From positions 1-40,770 of the forward strand of contig WJIS01000014.1 of the NCBI GenBank assembly GCA_014730165.1: a stretch of DNA of 40,770 bases, given 5' to 3'. Below the pieces are notes generated by a model, which saw only the letters and a list, made by a program, of their open reading frames with translations, did not search any database and had not been told where the DNA came from. A program made the position numbers and the translations under genes. This document shows, in pieces, positions 1 to 7,533 of the stretch; the stretch's first letter is position 1, and every line of letters starts with the position of its first letter. Source of the DNA: Promethearchaeota archaeon (GTDB taxonomy: Archaea > Asgardarchaeota > Lokiarchaeia > Sigyniarchaeales > SOKP01).

Positions 1-1
1 G

Positions 2-58
2 ATATACGCTATTGGATTAGTAAGTTTGTTTCTTTTTATGCCATTAGGTTGGATATAA
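2..58 (+). CDS. Possible 3' end of a membrane-protein gene, truncated by the window edge
   Basis: The frame starting at base 2 is open for 18 codons and ends at TAA 56-58. The encoded peptide is almost wholly hydrophobic (Ile-Tyr-Ala-Ile-Gly-Leu-Val onward, ending Pro-Leu-Gly-Trp-Ile), as expected for the last transmembrane helix of a protein whose body lies upstream of the window. The piece is too short to assign a family, and an AT-rich spacer could produce such a peptide by chance. Confidence 0.3.
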   Translation: MYAIGLVSLFLFMPLGWI

Positions 59-451
59 ACCCTCAAATAATTTATATCTTTTTTCTTTTTTATGCAATTT
101 AATTTGAAGCATACCTAATATTTCCTTTGAAGTATAATACAATACATTTTTTAAACAGATTAAAAATTATTTGATAAATTGAAAAAAAAATAATTATCAA
201 GGTAATTATCAAATCTAAACAAGAAAAAGTTTTATTTAAACAGATCTAAATTTAATTAAATTCTAATTTGATTAAAACTTAGCTTAAAGGCAATCATAAA
301 ATTAATGAATAAATTATCCGTTTTCGAGCTTACAAACCCTTAAATTCAAGATCAATAACTATATATATGTTATTGATTATAATTAATATTGAACTTATTC
401 TTAATCAAAATTCATAAAAAAAAATAATAAAAAAATCGTAGTTGAGACGTT
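59..451. other. AT-rich intergenic region upstream of the TPR gene
   Basis: No ORF or RNA gene is recognisable. The stretch holds long A and T runs and a direct repeat of taattatca near 191-213. A 9-bp inverted repeat around a TA-alternating core (351-377) is listed separately as a possible promoter/operator of the downstream gene. Confidence 0.5.
351..377 (+). promoter_or_regulatory. Inverted repeat surrounding a TATA-like core, candidate promoter/operator of the TPR gene
   Basis: ATCAATAAC (351-359) and its exact reverse complement GTTATTGAT (369-377) flank the 9-nt core TATATATAT (360-368). The core would serve as a TATA box about 75-90 bp before the downstream start codon, so a dimeric regulator bound to the arms would cover it. 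The arms are AT-rich, so a chance origin cannot be excluded. Confidence 0.3.
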
Positions 452-985
452 ATGGTCGCAATTATGGGAAAAGATCTATTCCAAAAATCGCAAGAATTAT
501 TTAAAAGTGGAGATTTCAATAAAACTTTAGAGACTTATGAGAAAGCACTCTCTAATATTGACCGTTCAGTTGAAAGTGAGGAATATATTTCATTTTTACG
601 GCAATTACTGAAACATTGTCAAAATAATAATCTTAAAGAGGAAGAGGCTTTAGTATTAAGAGCAATGGGTCGTACATATTCCGTTTTTAAAGAATATGTA
701 GAGAGTTTAAAGCATCATTGGTTATCTCTAAAAATTCAGAGAAAATTAGGAAAAAAAATCGAAGTCGCTGAAGGTTTACTTTTTATTGCGGAAGACCAAG
801 AAGTAAGTGGAAAATTTGATGAAGCAATTAAGTCATATCGAGAAGCATATGAAATTTATCAGAAACTTGGAAAATCTAAGCATGTAAAAAAGATAAAAAA
901 AGAACTTAAACGTCTTGATGAATATTCTAAAGAAGCGTTTGAAGAAGATTATATGCTAAATAAATTTAACATAAACGATTTTTAA
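452..985 (+). CDS. Tetratricopeptide-repeat protein
   Basis: This is a 177-residue, all-helical soluble protein with no signal peptide or membrane segment. Three TPR-like helical hairpins are visible: about residues 8-41 (pattern F..G.F..A/T...YE.AL), 63-97 (A..L..MG..Y) and 103-138 (A.GLLFIAED followed by G.FDEAI..Y..A.EIY). The last is the best match to the TPR consensus. Such repeats are protein-protein interaction scaffolds, and the partner cannot be deduced. Met5 (position 464) is an alternative start, and no clear Shine-Dalgarno sequence distinguishes the two. The gene is monocistronic and converges on the larC gene. A role beyond scaffold or adaptor is not supported. Confidence 0.8.
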   Translation: MVAIMGKDLFQKSQELFKSGDFNKTLETYEKALSNIDRSVESEEYISFLRQLLKHCQNNNLKEEEALVLRAMGRTYSVFKEYVESLKHHWLSLKIQRKLGKKIEVAEGLLFIAEDQEVSGKFDEAIKSYREAYEIYQKLGKSKHVKKIKKELKRLDEYSKEAFEEDYMLNKFNINDF

Positions 986-1145
986 TAAGAACGCAGAGTA
1001 AAATATATTTCGGTAAAAATTAAAAAATTGCCCAAAATATGAGTTGAGGTAGAGATAAACAAATTTATAAATTTTTTAGGTTTGAGTTATATTTAGGATT
1101 TATATTTATTTGTGAGTTTATCTTAAACTCTATTTTTTATACTTT

Positions 1146-2447
1146 TTATTTATTTAAATATGAGAGATCAAGAGATTCTTTCAAATCTTTAATAATTTGA
1201 GAGGTTATTATGGAATATAGTTTCTGAATTGGATATCCTGTTTTGTGACTAATCTTCTTAAGATCATCATTTTCAGGCTTAATACGTATAATCTGTTTTT
1301 TATTTTCAGATTTAATATAGGATATTTTATAATTTATGCTATATGATTCATTTTCAATTTGAATGATTTTTTGTTTAATCTCACGATCAACACAAATCCG
1401 ATCCATCGTATAATACCTCACTCCCAAGGTTCCTAATTCTTCTATCATAATCGATATTAATTTGAATTTTAATTCAGGTTTCGAAAGAACTCTAACAAGA
1501 TAAGATGGACGGTTTTTTTTGCTAATGCCTGTTAAAATCTGGATATCTAATATATCCTCTGTCCCCATTCTTTCAATAAAATTTCCAAGAACCTCACCAG
1601 TAACATCATCTATATTTGTTTCTAACACAGTCACACTTTCTTTATATTTCTTCAGCTCATTCTGTGTGAGTCTTTCTTGATTAGGTTTTTGGTCACCATA
1701 AAAAATTCTTAAAATATTTGGAAAATCATCAAATTTCTTCTCACCCGTACTATATGTACTCTTAGAAATCGAGATTAATGGTTGCTCATATATAGGATTT
1801 AATGAAGCCATTAAAGCAACTCCTGTAGGTGTACTTATTTCGCTTGCGATTGGTCCAAATTTTGTTATCAAATTAGACCTTTCAAGTATTTTAACTGTTG
1901 CTGGAGCGGGTACTGGAAGAATTCCATGAGCTGTTTTAATTGATCCTCCCCCTAAAGGGACCTCACTACAATAGATCTTGGTTCTACCTTTAAAAACTCC
2001 CAATTTATCAAGCACCGTTGTAACTCCCAAAATATCAATCAATGTATCCACAGAGCTTAATTCGTGTAGATGGATTTTTTCGATTAATTTATCGTGAACT
2101 TCTGCTTCTGCTTGAATTAAGGAGTTTAAGACATCATTAGCATACTCAATTGCTTTTTGGGATAATGGATGTTTTTGTATAAAATTTTGTAAGGTTTTTT
2201 TTAAAACCTTAGCAGTTCTATGATCTTTTGTTTCTTCGATTTTTATATCAAGTTTATTTACTTTTATTCCATTTCTTTCTACTTTATCAAGAGAAATTTC
2301 GAGTTTTTTGATCCCATCCAAATAGTCCTTTAATTTAAGTAACTTATCTATAATTTGTTGAGGTTCATCAATTAGGTCCAATAATGCCGCTAGCAACATA
2401 TCTCCCGAAAATCCGGATGTTTTAGCATCAAAATAAAGAATTTTCAT
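1146..2447 (-). CDS. larC: LarC, pyridinium-3,5-bisthiocarboxylate mononucleotide nickel insertion protein
   Basis: LarC (EC 4.99.1.12) inserts nickel into the pincer cofactor (NPN) used by lactate racemase and other LarA-family enzymes, with CTP hydrolysis. At 433 residues the protein is full length. Family landmarks are the N-terminal FDAKTSGFSGDM segment (residues 6-17), a HLHE-SSVDT motif near residue 125, a GGG-SIKTAHGILPVPAPAT segment near 165-185, STPTGVAL near 205, and ETNIDDVTGE near 275 opening the C-terminal domain. Some bacterial LarC proteins are made by frameshifting between two ORFs (larC1/larC2); here both halves lie in one uninterrupted frame. LarB and LarE are not in the window. 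The nickel regulator NikR lies 4 kb away, which supports a nickel-related neighbourhood although the genes are on opposite strands. Confidence 0.93.
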   Translation of the reverse strand: MKILYFDAKTSGFSGDMLLAALLDLIDEPQQIIDKLLKLKDYLDGIKKLEISLDKVERNGIKVNKLDIKIEETKDHRTAKVLKKTLQNFIQKHPLSQKAIEYANDVLNSLIQAEAEVHDKLIEKIHLHELSSVDTLIDILGVTTVLDKLGVFKGRTKIYCSEVPLGGGSIKTAHGILPVPAPATVKILERSNLITKFGPIASEISTPTGVALMASLNPIYEQPLISISKSTYSTGEKKFDDFPNILRIFYGDQKPNQERLTQNELKKYKESVTVLETNIDDVTGEVLGNFIERMGTEDILDIQILTGISKKNRPSYLVRVLSKPELKFKLISIMIEELGTLGVRYYTMDRICVDREIKQKIIQIENESYSINYKISYIKSENKKQIIRIKPENDDLKKISHKTGYPIQKLYSIITSQIIKDLKESLDLSYLNK

Positions 2448-2592
2448 AATATCTCAAAACAACTGAAGTAATATTTTGCTATTTATGTTCTAAAGTCTAC
2501 ATTTCATTATAATTCTTTTTATTGAATCATATAAAAATGAGAGAAAAAAAAAAATACTTTAGAAATTTTAATTGATTTTTCCAGTACTATTT

Positions 2593-4275
2593 TTAGTAGA
2601 AGATCGAAAATAGAGATCCTTGTGTTAGCACGAGAAATTGGATTAAAAATGATTGGTAGACAATTGTTATTATTAAGTTCTTTTCAAGGGAATAAATGAA
2701 ACTCCCAGAAAGGACAACAAAGAGAAGTATTAATAATCCTTGGAGCGATCCGATCATTCCCGAAATAGAACCCAGTGCTACGAAAAGTACTGAAATTCCG
2801 AAAAATGGAACTAATCCTATTATAGTGTGAATTAATTTATACTTCCGATTTTGGTTGTATTGATCATCAATCATTTTTCCCTCTTTAATACTAATATAAA
2901 ATCCTGGAATTGTTAGAATCGTAAATATTATCAACCATATAATTCGATCATTTAGGGGAAATACATAATTAATACCAGAATTAAAGAATAGAGCGGCTAA
3001 TATAATAAATATCAGTGCAATAACTATCGTAATAATAGAATTAGAATTCCAATTCTTTAAGTTTGGTTTGAGATTTATTCTAAGTTTTCCTTGAGTTCCT
3101 GGTAATCTCTCTCTCGTATACAAAAAAATCATCAGTAAACCATAGCTACCTATAAATCCTACGTAAAATAGACTAAATATGGGGATACCTATTGGAATGA
3201 GCATAAAAGCTGTTAGCATGAATAGCGCTATTGGAATAGCTCCTAACCACAAGATTAATTTATATTTCAGAAACTTATTTATATCATCGATCACGATTTT
3301 TCTTTCAATTTCCGACGTTTTTTCTCCATTCTCCGACTTGGTAGATTTTCTTTTACTAAATCTTAATCCAAAGATTGGGATTAAAAATAATCCAATACAC
3401 GCAGTTATCCAAAAGATCTTTCGTAAAAGAGTGTTAGTAGCAAAATAATTTGGAGAGGATTCTAATCCTGTATTTATTACCGCCCAATTTAAAGCATCAG
3501 TAATTAACTGGGGTGAATAAATCTCATAATTATGAAAAAGGAAGTCGTATATGATAAGTTCTCTCTTATAAGGTGAAAGCGATCCACCCAATTTTTCATA
3601 TAGAAGATTTGCAGCAGTTGGTGTAATAATATCATCCCACATACCAGATAATAATAAAATATCTGTAGGAGGATTTGTAGTGTTCAAATTCTGAACCCAT
3701 TCAAGCTCTGTATCCGATACCCCTGTAAAAAACCCAGCTTGAATATTCGTCTGTAAATTCACCTGTGCTCCAATTAAAATCAATCCTGATACGTTATGAG
3801 AATCAATTGCAGCGGCTTGGAGTGCTACTCTTGCCCCCATGCTATGACCTAATAAGATTATTTCCGAGTCGTTTAATCCACTTATCGTTTTAAAATATTC
3901 CTTTGCGCTCAGAACCTGCTGAGCTAATCTCTCTGTTGCTGCATTGTCGAATCCAAGGATTCCTGGAGATTTACCTTGACCTGAAAAATCAAATGAGAAG
4001 GCATGAAAGCCTATCTTTACAAATTCTGATTTGATGGATTTTAAAGCTATTTGATCAGAACCAAATCCTTCTAATAATATGACTCCTCTATCTTTCCCAC
4101 CAGGAGTATACTCTCCTATTAATAGTTCGCCATTCGGATCCTGAAAGCTGACAGCGCTAGTATTAATAAGATGAAAATCGGCAGTATAAATGCTGCTAAG
4201 TGAGAAGATCACTAATACAAATCCAATTAAGGCAATAATAAAATTCGAATCTTTGAATTGTTGAATATTTTTCAT
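2593..4275 (-). CDS. Membrane-anchored alpha/beta hydrolase with a C-terminal polytopic domain
   Basis: This 560-residue protein has three parts. A transmembrane/signal-anchor helix (about 12-30) precedes an alpha/beta-hydrolase domain (about 40-270), and a C-terminal half contains about seven to nine hydrophobic helices (about 287-555). The nucleophile elbow is GHSMGA with Ser145. Candidate acid residues are in GMWDD (around 213), and the candidate His is in LFHNYE (around 248), so the triad appears intact. With an N-in anchor the hydrolase would face outside. The family is close to lysophospholipase/dienelactone-hydrolase-type esterases, but the substrate is unknown. The gene lies 145 bp upstream of larC on the same strand and is probably separately transcribed. 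An extra polytopic membrane domain is uncommon for this fold. Confidence 0.8.
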   Translation of the reverse strand: MKNIQQFKDSNFIIALIGFVLVIFSLSSIYTADFHLINTSAVSFQDPNGELLIGEYTPGGKDRGVILLEGFGSDQIALKSIKSEFVKIGFHAFSFDFSGQGKSPGILGFDNAATERLAQQVLSAKEYFKTISGLNDSEIILLGHSMGARVALQAAAIDSHNVSGLILIGAQVNLQTNIQAGFFTGVSDTELEWVQNLNTTNPPTDILLLSGMWDDIITPTAANLLYEKLGGSLSPYKRELIIYDFLFHNYEIYSPQLITDALNWAVINTGLESSPNYFATNTLLRKIFWITACIGLFLIPIFGLRFSKRKSTKSENGEKTSEIERKIVIDDINKFLKYKLILWLGAIPIALFMLTAFMLIPIGIPIFSLFYVGFIGSYGLLMIFLYTRERLPGTQGKLRINLKPNLKNWNSNSIITIVIALIFIILAALFFNSGINYVFPLNDRIIWLIIFTILTIPGFYISIKEGKMIDDQYNQNRKYKLIHTIIGLVPFFGISVLFVALGSISGMIGSLQGLLILLFVVLSGSFIYSLEKNLIITIVYQSFLIQFLVLTQGSLFSIFY

Positions 4276-4374
4276 GGCTATATGATTAATATTTCGATCT
4301 AAATCTATTTTAAGATTATTATTTTAGAATGAAAATGATTGATGAATTTAATACTTTAATCTCTCATATTAAGT

Positions 4375-5112
4375 TCATTTCTTTTTTCCTATTATTATCA
4401 AATGATTACTACTATTTAGATCAAATTTGTTGTATCTATAATCTCCATATGAATTTATAATTTGGAATCCCACATTTTTTACTGAACTGAAAATTTTTTT
4501 TTTTAGAATTGGATAATAATCTGTGTTAAATACTTGAAATGATTTATATTCTGTATTTATAAAGACAACGTTAAATGTGATTTTGTTTTCAAAATAATCC
4601 AAAACATAGAAAAATATGTCTTTATTTTGAATGGAGATTGGAATAAACCTTTCTTTTGTGTTAATTAATCTGTCATAATTTCTGTGTTCAATCACCAAAA
4701 TACCCTCCTTATTCAATAATTTATAAATACCGGTAAGAGTTTGTTTTAAATCAGATTCTAAAGGCATATGTGGTAAAGAATTTCCCAATAACACTATAGC
4801 ATCGAATTTGTTTTTGAAAACTCTATAAAGTTCTCTAAAATCACATTCTTTAAGTTTGATTTTAAGATTTATTTTTTTAATATTTTTAGCTGCGACTTCC
4901 AACATCGCGGGAGATGCATCTGAACCCATAACTTCATATCCTAATTGTTTAAACATAATGATATGATGCCCTGTTCCACAAGCACAATCCAAAATTGTTC
5001 TAACTTCATTTTCTTTAAATAAATCGTCAAAAAAGGAAGCTTCATTCTTTACTCTATTCTCAAAAGAGACTAAGCTATTATAAAGATGAGCAAATTCTTG
5101 ATAAAATTCCAT
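4375..5112 (-). CDS. Class I SAM-dependent methyltransferase
   Basis: This is a 245-residue Rossmann-type methyltransferase. Motif I is ILDCACGTGHH (about residues 40-50) and binds S-adenosylmethionine. The acidic end of the second strand is in GSDAS (about 63-67), where the ribose hydroxyls bind. A hydrophobic strand AIVLLGNSLPH (about 107-117) corresponds to motif IV. The arrangement and C-terminal beta strands resemble the glycine/sarcosine N-methyltransferase-like (Methyltransf_25) group, which acts on small molecules, but the acceptor cannot be read from the sequence. There is no signal peptide. The gene is on the same strand as the hydrolase gene downstream, 99 bp away, and co-transcription is possible but unproven. 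Confidence 0.85.
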   Translation of the reverse strand: MEFYQEFAHLYNSLVSFENRVKNEASFFDDLFKENEVRTILDCACGTGHHIIMFKQLGYEVMGSDASPAMLEVAAKNIKKINLKIKLKECDFRELYRVFKNKFDAIVLLGNSLPHMPLESDLKQTLTGIYKLLNKEGILVIEHRNYDRLINTKERFIPISIQNKDIFFYVLDYFENKITFNVVFINTEYKSFQVFNTDYYPILKKKIFSSVKNVGFQIINSYGDYRYNKFDLNSSNHLIIIGKKK

Positions 5113-5266
5113 TTATATCATTAATTCTTAAGAAAATTATTCATATAAGTATTTTTATTACAAGATGGAGGAAAAATGAGCTTTTTTCAGTTTAGAATTT
5201 GAGATTTTAGAGATTTATTTTTATTTAAATAAAATAATATTAAAAAAATTTTGAAAAATATGTGAT

Positions 5267-5506
5267 TCAAGGTACAAATCTCTCATCATTTACAATTTTT
5301 CTAATTGCTTCTACAGCGCTAGCATCCCATTCGTCATAAGGATCTATATTCTTACCACAATTGAGACAATAATCATCAGATTGAAAATCATCAAAATCAT
5401 CAGCTAAAAGATCACCGTTTAAGGTTGCTCCACAATAAAGGCATGCTCCTTCCATATGCCATTCTAACACTTTATCAATTAGTTCCAACTTTTTCTTCGA
5501 ATTCAT
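5267..5506 (-). CDS. Small zinc-ribbon protein
   Basis: This is a 79-residue acidic protein. Two CxxC pairs, CLYC (about residues 22-25) and CLNC (about 47-50), lie 22 residues apart and would form one rubredoxin-like zinc ribbon. The intervening loop is very acidic (Asp-rich), and a helical C-terminus follows. No known family is recognised. Small zinc ribbons of this kind occur in archaeal transcription, translation and RNA-modifying complexes, but nothing here identifies the partner. The gene is divergent from the phosphatase-like/nikR unit and shares a 137-bp intergenic region with it. Confidence 0.7.
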   Translation of the reverse strand: MNSKKKLELIDKVLEWHMEGACLYCGATLNGDLLADDFDDFQSDDYCLNCGKNIDPYDEWDASAVEAIRKIVNDERFVP

Positions 5507-5627
5507 CTTTTACATCTTATATTTGTTATTCCATCTTTTTTCATTTTGCTAAAAATAATAAAGACTATTTATTATAATAATATAAATAAATTAGTAATTT
5601 ATTTTAATTAAATAATCAACCTAATTA

Positions 5628-5637
5628 CCTTGCAAGG
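5628..5637 (+). promoter_or_regulatory. Palindrome CCTTGCAAGG just before the phosphatase-like/nikR unit
   Basis: A perfect 10-bp palindrome ends 6 bp before the ATG at 5644, and its right half (AAGG, followed by ATA) also provides a Shine-Dalgarno-like element. A regulator binding here could block initiation, and autoregulation by NikR is one possibility. Known bacterial NikR operators are longer, widely spaced half-sites, so this assignment is speculative. Confidence 0.25.
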
Positions 5638-5643
5638 ATACCG

Positions 5644-6378
5644 ATGAGCGAATTAAATACTGTTAAAGCATATCTTAATCAGATGCCAGCAACGATTATG
5701 AAATTACTTGAGGTAGACCCTCCCTTAGACACAATACCCGGACCCGTGAAAGCAATTGTAGATAAATATCAAGTAGTCAAAAGAGTAGTATTGATTTTGA
5801 TTGATAATTTCGGTTTATTTGAGCTCACATATAACAAGCCACCATTTTTAATCACTAACTCTGAAGTGATGCTTCTTTTAAGTACTAAGAATCCATATAC
5901 TTTAGGTATACTTCATCAGATGATGTATGGTGGGTTTGAACAAGAACCGAATGGATTTCATTTCCTAAAATATCTCAATGAAAAAGATAAGAAAACATGC
6001 TTTATTGCTCGTAAAAAAGATCTAGGAAGATATGATGGAGGAACTCACTCAATTCCAAAAGAATCTGATATGTCTACGTGGGTAGAATCTGCTAAGGCAA
6101 TTAATAATTATAATTTCACTTGGGTACATTATCTTGATTTTGAAAATCTCCATAAACAACAGCAAAGATTAAAGAGACAAACTCCAGAAGATTTAATTGA
6201 TAAACTAATCACTCGAACGGACAAATGGATATTAAGCAATTATAAACAATTAAGACATAACTCTTTAATGATTATTATCGGGGATCATGGAAGGTCAAAG
6301 ATGGATTTTGAATACTCTGGAAAAATCGCACAATGGCGTGAAGCAAGTGTACCTGTAGCAATTTTTATTAGTAAATAA
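5644..6378 (+). CDS. Compact alkaline-phosphatase-superfamily (sulfatase/PglZ-like) protein
   Basis: This is a 244-residue soluble protein. Metal-site landmarks of the alkaline-phosphatase/sulfatase/phosphopentomutase superfamily are visible: LILIDNFG (about residues 51-58) with the first-strand Asp, HYLDFENLH (about 160-168) matching the D...H pair, and IIIGDHGRSK (about 210-219) with the Asp-His pair. The usual Thr/Ser nucleophile is not obvious in the Ser-Thr-Lys-Asn region near residue 79. The last His ligand also seems absent before VPVAIF at the end, so it may be a degenerate member. It is shorter than most members (300-500 residues). The start is supported by AAGGATA 5-11 bp upstream. 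nikR follows within 23 bp, so the two are probably one transcript. Confidence 0.65.
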   Translation: MSELNTVKAYLNQMPATIMKLLEVDPPLDTIPGPVKAIVDKYQVVKRVVLILIDNFGLFELTYNKPPFLITNSEVMLLLSTKNPYTLGILHQMMYGGFEQEPNGFHFLKYLNEKDKKTCFIARKKDLGRYDGGTHSIPKESDMSTWVESAKAINNYNFTWVHYLDFENLHKQQQRLKRQTPEDLIDKLITRTDKWILSNYKQLRHNSLMIIIGDHGRSKMDFEYSGKIAQWREASVPVAIFISK

Positions 6379-6401
6379 AAATTTAAAAATTGGTATTTAA
6401 T

Positions 6402-6923
6402 ATGAGTGAGGAATATAAGAGATTTACCATTTCTCTTCCTAAAGATCTTTATGATGAATTTGAAGTTTTTCGAAATAAACTAAATGTATCGCGGTCAGAT
6501 GCGATAAGAAAAGCAATGCATACCTATATGACAAGCGAAGAGAACATCCCAATTCTCTCTGGAGATGTTGTTGGTTGCATTACAATGATAATGAGTCATG
6601 AACATTTCGAAGAAGCACATACACATAATAATCATGAGGACCTTCATGAGAAAGATGACTCTACACATGAACATGAATATAGTTCAAAACCGATATATGC
6701 GAATGTGCATCAAACCGATTTGATCCTTAGTAATGATATACAACATCATTATACTGATGTAATTATATCTACAATGCATGCACATCTACAATTTGAAAAA
6801 TGTCTCGAAATTCTCGCTGTTTCAGGTCCATATGACAGAGTGAAAAAGTTAAAAGAAAGTCTCCAACGATTAAAAAGTGTTCTTTCAATTGGGTTTTTCA
6901 TTATTGATAAGGAGATTAAGTGA
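6402..6923 (+). CDS. nikR: NikR, nickel-responsive ribbon-helix-helix regulator with a His-rich insert
   Basis: NikR represses nickel uptake genes when nickel is bound. This 173-residue protein has an N-terminal ribbon-helix-helix DNA-binding domain (residues 5-43, starting RFTISLPKDLYDEF) and a C-terminal ACT-like metal domain. All four high-affinity nickel ligands align: His115 in QHHY, His126 and His128 in MHAHL, and Cys134, with the same spacing as E. coli His76/His87/His89/Cys95. Between the first strand of the metal domain and the QHHY helix lies an extra segment of about 33 residues, with eight His at 66, 68, 73, 75, 78, 82, 89 and 91. An upstream in-frame TTG at 6390 is possible, but ATG 6402 begins exactly where family members start. 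It follows the phosphatase-like gene by 23 bp. Confidence 0.92.
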   Translation: MSEEYKRFTISLPKDLYDEFEVFRNKLNVSRSDAIRKAMHTYMTSEENIPILSGDVVGCITMIMSHEHFEEAHTHNNHEDLHEKDDSTHEHEYSSKPIYANVHQTDLILSNDIQHHYTDVIISTMHAHLQFEKCLEILAVSGPYDRVKKLKESLQRLKSVLSIGFFIIDKEIK

Positions 6924-6929
6924 ATTACG

Positions 6930-6946
6930 CCCCCTCAAGGGGTGAG
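6930..6946 (+). terminator. GC hairpin followed by a T run after nikR
   Basis: CCCC (6931-6934) pairs with GGGG (6939-6942) across a TCAA loop, seven bases after the nikR stop codon, and TTTT follows at 6947-6950. An alternative pairing CTCA/TGAG (6934-6937 with 6943-6946) competes with it. In such AT-rich DNA a GC-only stem stands out. It could be a terminator or 3'-end processing structure for the nikR transcript. Confidence 0.35.
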
Positions 6947-6950
6947 TTTT

Positions 6951-7338
6951 CTCGCATAATCAAAGATAAATAAATATTTTTATTGTGCTTTCAAAATTTA
7001 TTATAGACAGGTTAATTAAAAAGAGAAATAGATCCCAAATATGAAGCCCCTTTTAATAAGAAGTAGCATACGAGGCGCTTAAAAACCCTTAAGCAAAGGT
7101 AAGGCGATTTGTTAGGAGACTTCTATTTGTTATCTAAATATAAAAGATTGTGTGTGTGTTAATTAGTATGAGATTCTCTTACTATTTAAAAAGGATAAGT
7201 ATGGAAATTTTTTGATTTTCAAAATTTTGTTATAATTACATTATTAAAACCATTTTTTTCTATACTAGAATCTAATTAAACACCGAAAATATTATTAATA
7301 AAAAAAAAGATTAGAGAAATTTCTTAACTTTGAATTGT
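6951..7338. other. Intergenic region with a GC-enriched island, possible non-coding RNA
   Basis: No ORF is supported. Bases 7041-7120 are about 41% G+C (33 of 80), clearly above the surrounding spacers. They contain the perfect stem GCTTAA/TTAAGC (7077-7082 with 7089-7094, loop of six). GAAG (7043-7046) and CTTC (7120-7123) could close the island. It lacks the T-loop and 7-bp acceptor pattern of a tRNA, and no SRP or RNase P core motif is seen. A short TG repeat follows near 7149-7158. The island may be an unrecognised small RNA or decayed coding sequence. Confidence 0.3.
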
Positions 7339-7533
7339 TTAGAGATCTTTTTCTTGAACAGTCTTTCGACCATTCGCTTTAGCTCGAGCTACTGCTTTAT
7401 CAAGAAGCTCAACTATTCTACTATTTAGAGAATCTCCATCAATTACGTCTCCACTTGTATTACATCCTTTACCCTTTATGTATTCTCTAACTTTTGATTT
7501 CACAAATAATGTGTCAACTGCTTTTTTAGCCAT
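7339..7533 (-). CDS. Single-domain histone-fold DNA-binding protein
   Basis: This 64-residue basic protein carries a compact histone-fold pattern. A first helix of KSKVREYIKGKG type (about 12-23) precedes a central helix SRIVELLDKAVARAKANG (about 38-55) and a terminal RKTVQEKDL (about 56-64). It lacks the longer N-terminus and third helix length of HMf-type histones. It more closely resembles the short 'face-to-face' histone family found in archaea and some bacteria, whose members share the KxKV.EY start and the ARAKANGRKTV ending. It probably binds chromosomal DNA. A strong Shine-Dalgarno (AGGAGGA) sits about 10 bp before the ATG, consistent with high expression. The gene stands alone. Confidence 0.8.
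   Translation of the reverse strand: MAKKAVDTLFVKSKVREYIKGKGCNTSGDVIDGDSLNSRIVELLDKAVARAKANGRKTVQEKDL

Noticed and set aside
3179..3448. An 89-codon plus-strand ORF inside the membrane hydrolase gene
   Set aside because: It is antisense to a clear, longer coding frame and shows no domain. Similar antisense ORFs inside the rad50, mre11, helicase, permease, flavoprotein, radical SAM and GlmU genes were dropped for the same reason.
6390..6401. NikR start at the in-frame TTG 6390
   Set aside because: ATG 6402 starts right at the family's usual N-terminus before the ribbon-helix-helix strand; the four extra residues add nothing recognisable.
7040..7130. A tRNA in the GC-enriched island
   Set aside because: There is no 7-bp acceptor stem, no GTTC-type T-loop and no anticodon arm of the right size.
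7149..7160. TG dinucleotide repeat as a regulatory or recombination site
   Set aside because: Only about five TG units are present, which is unremarkable in a spacer.
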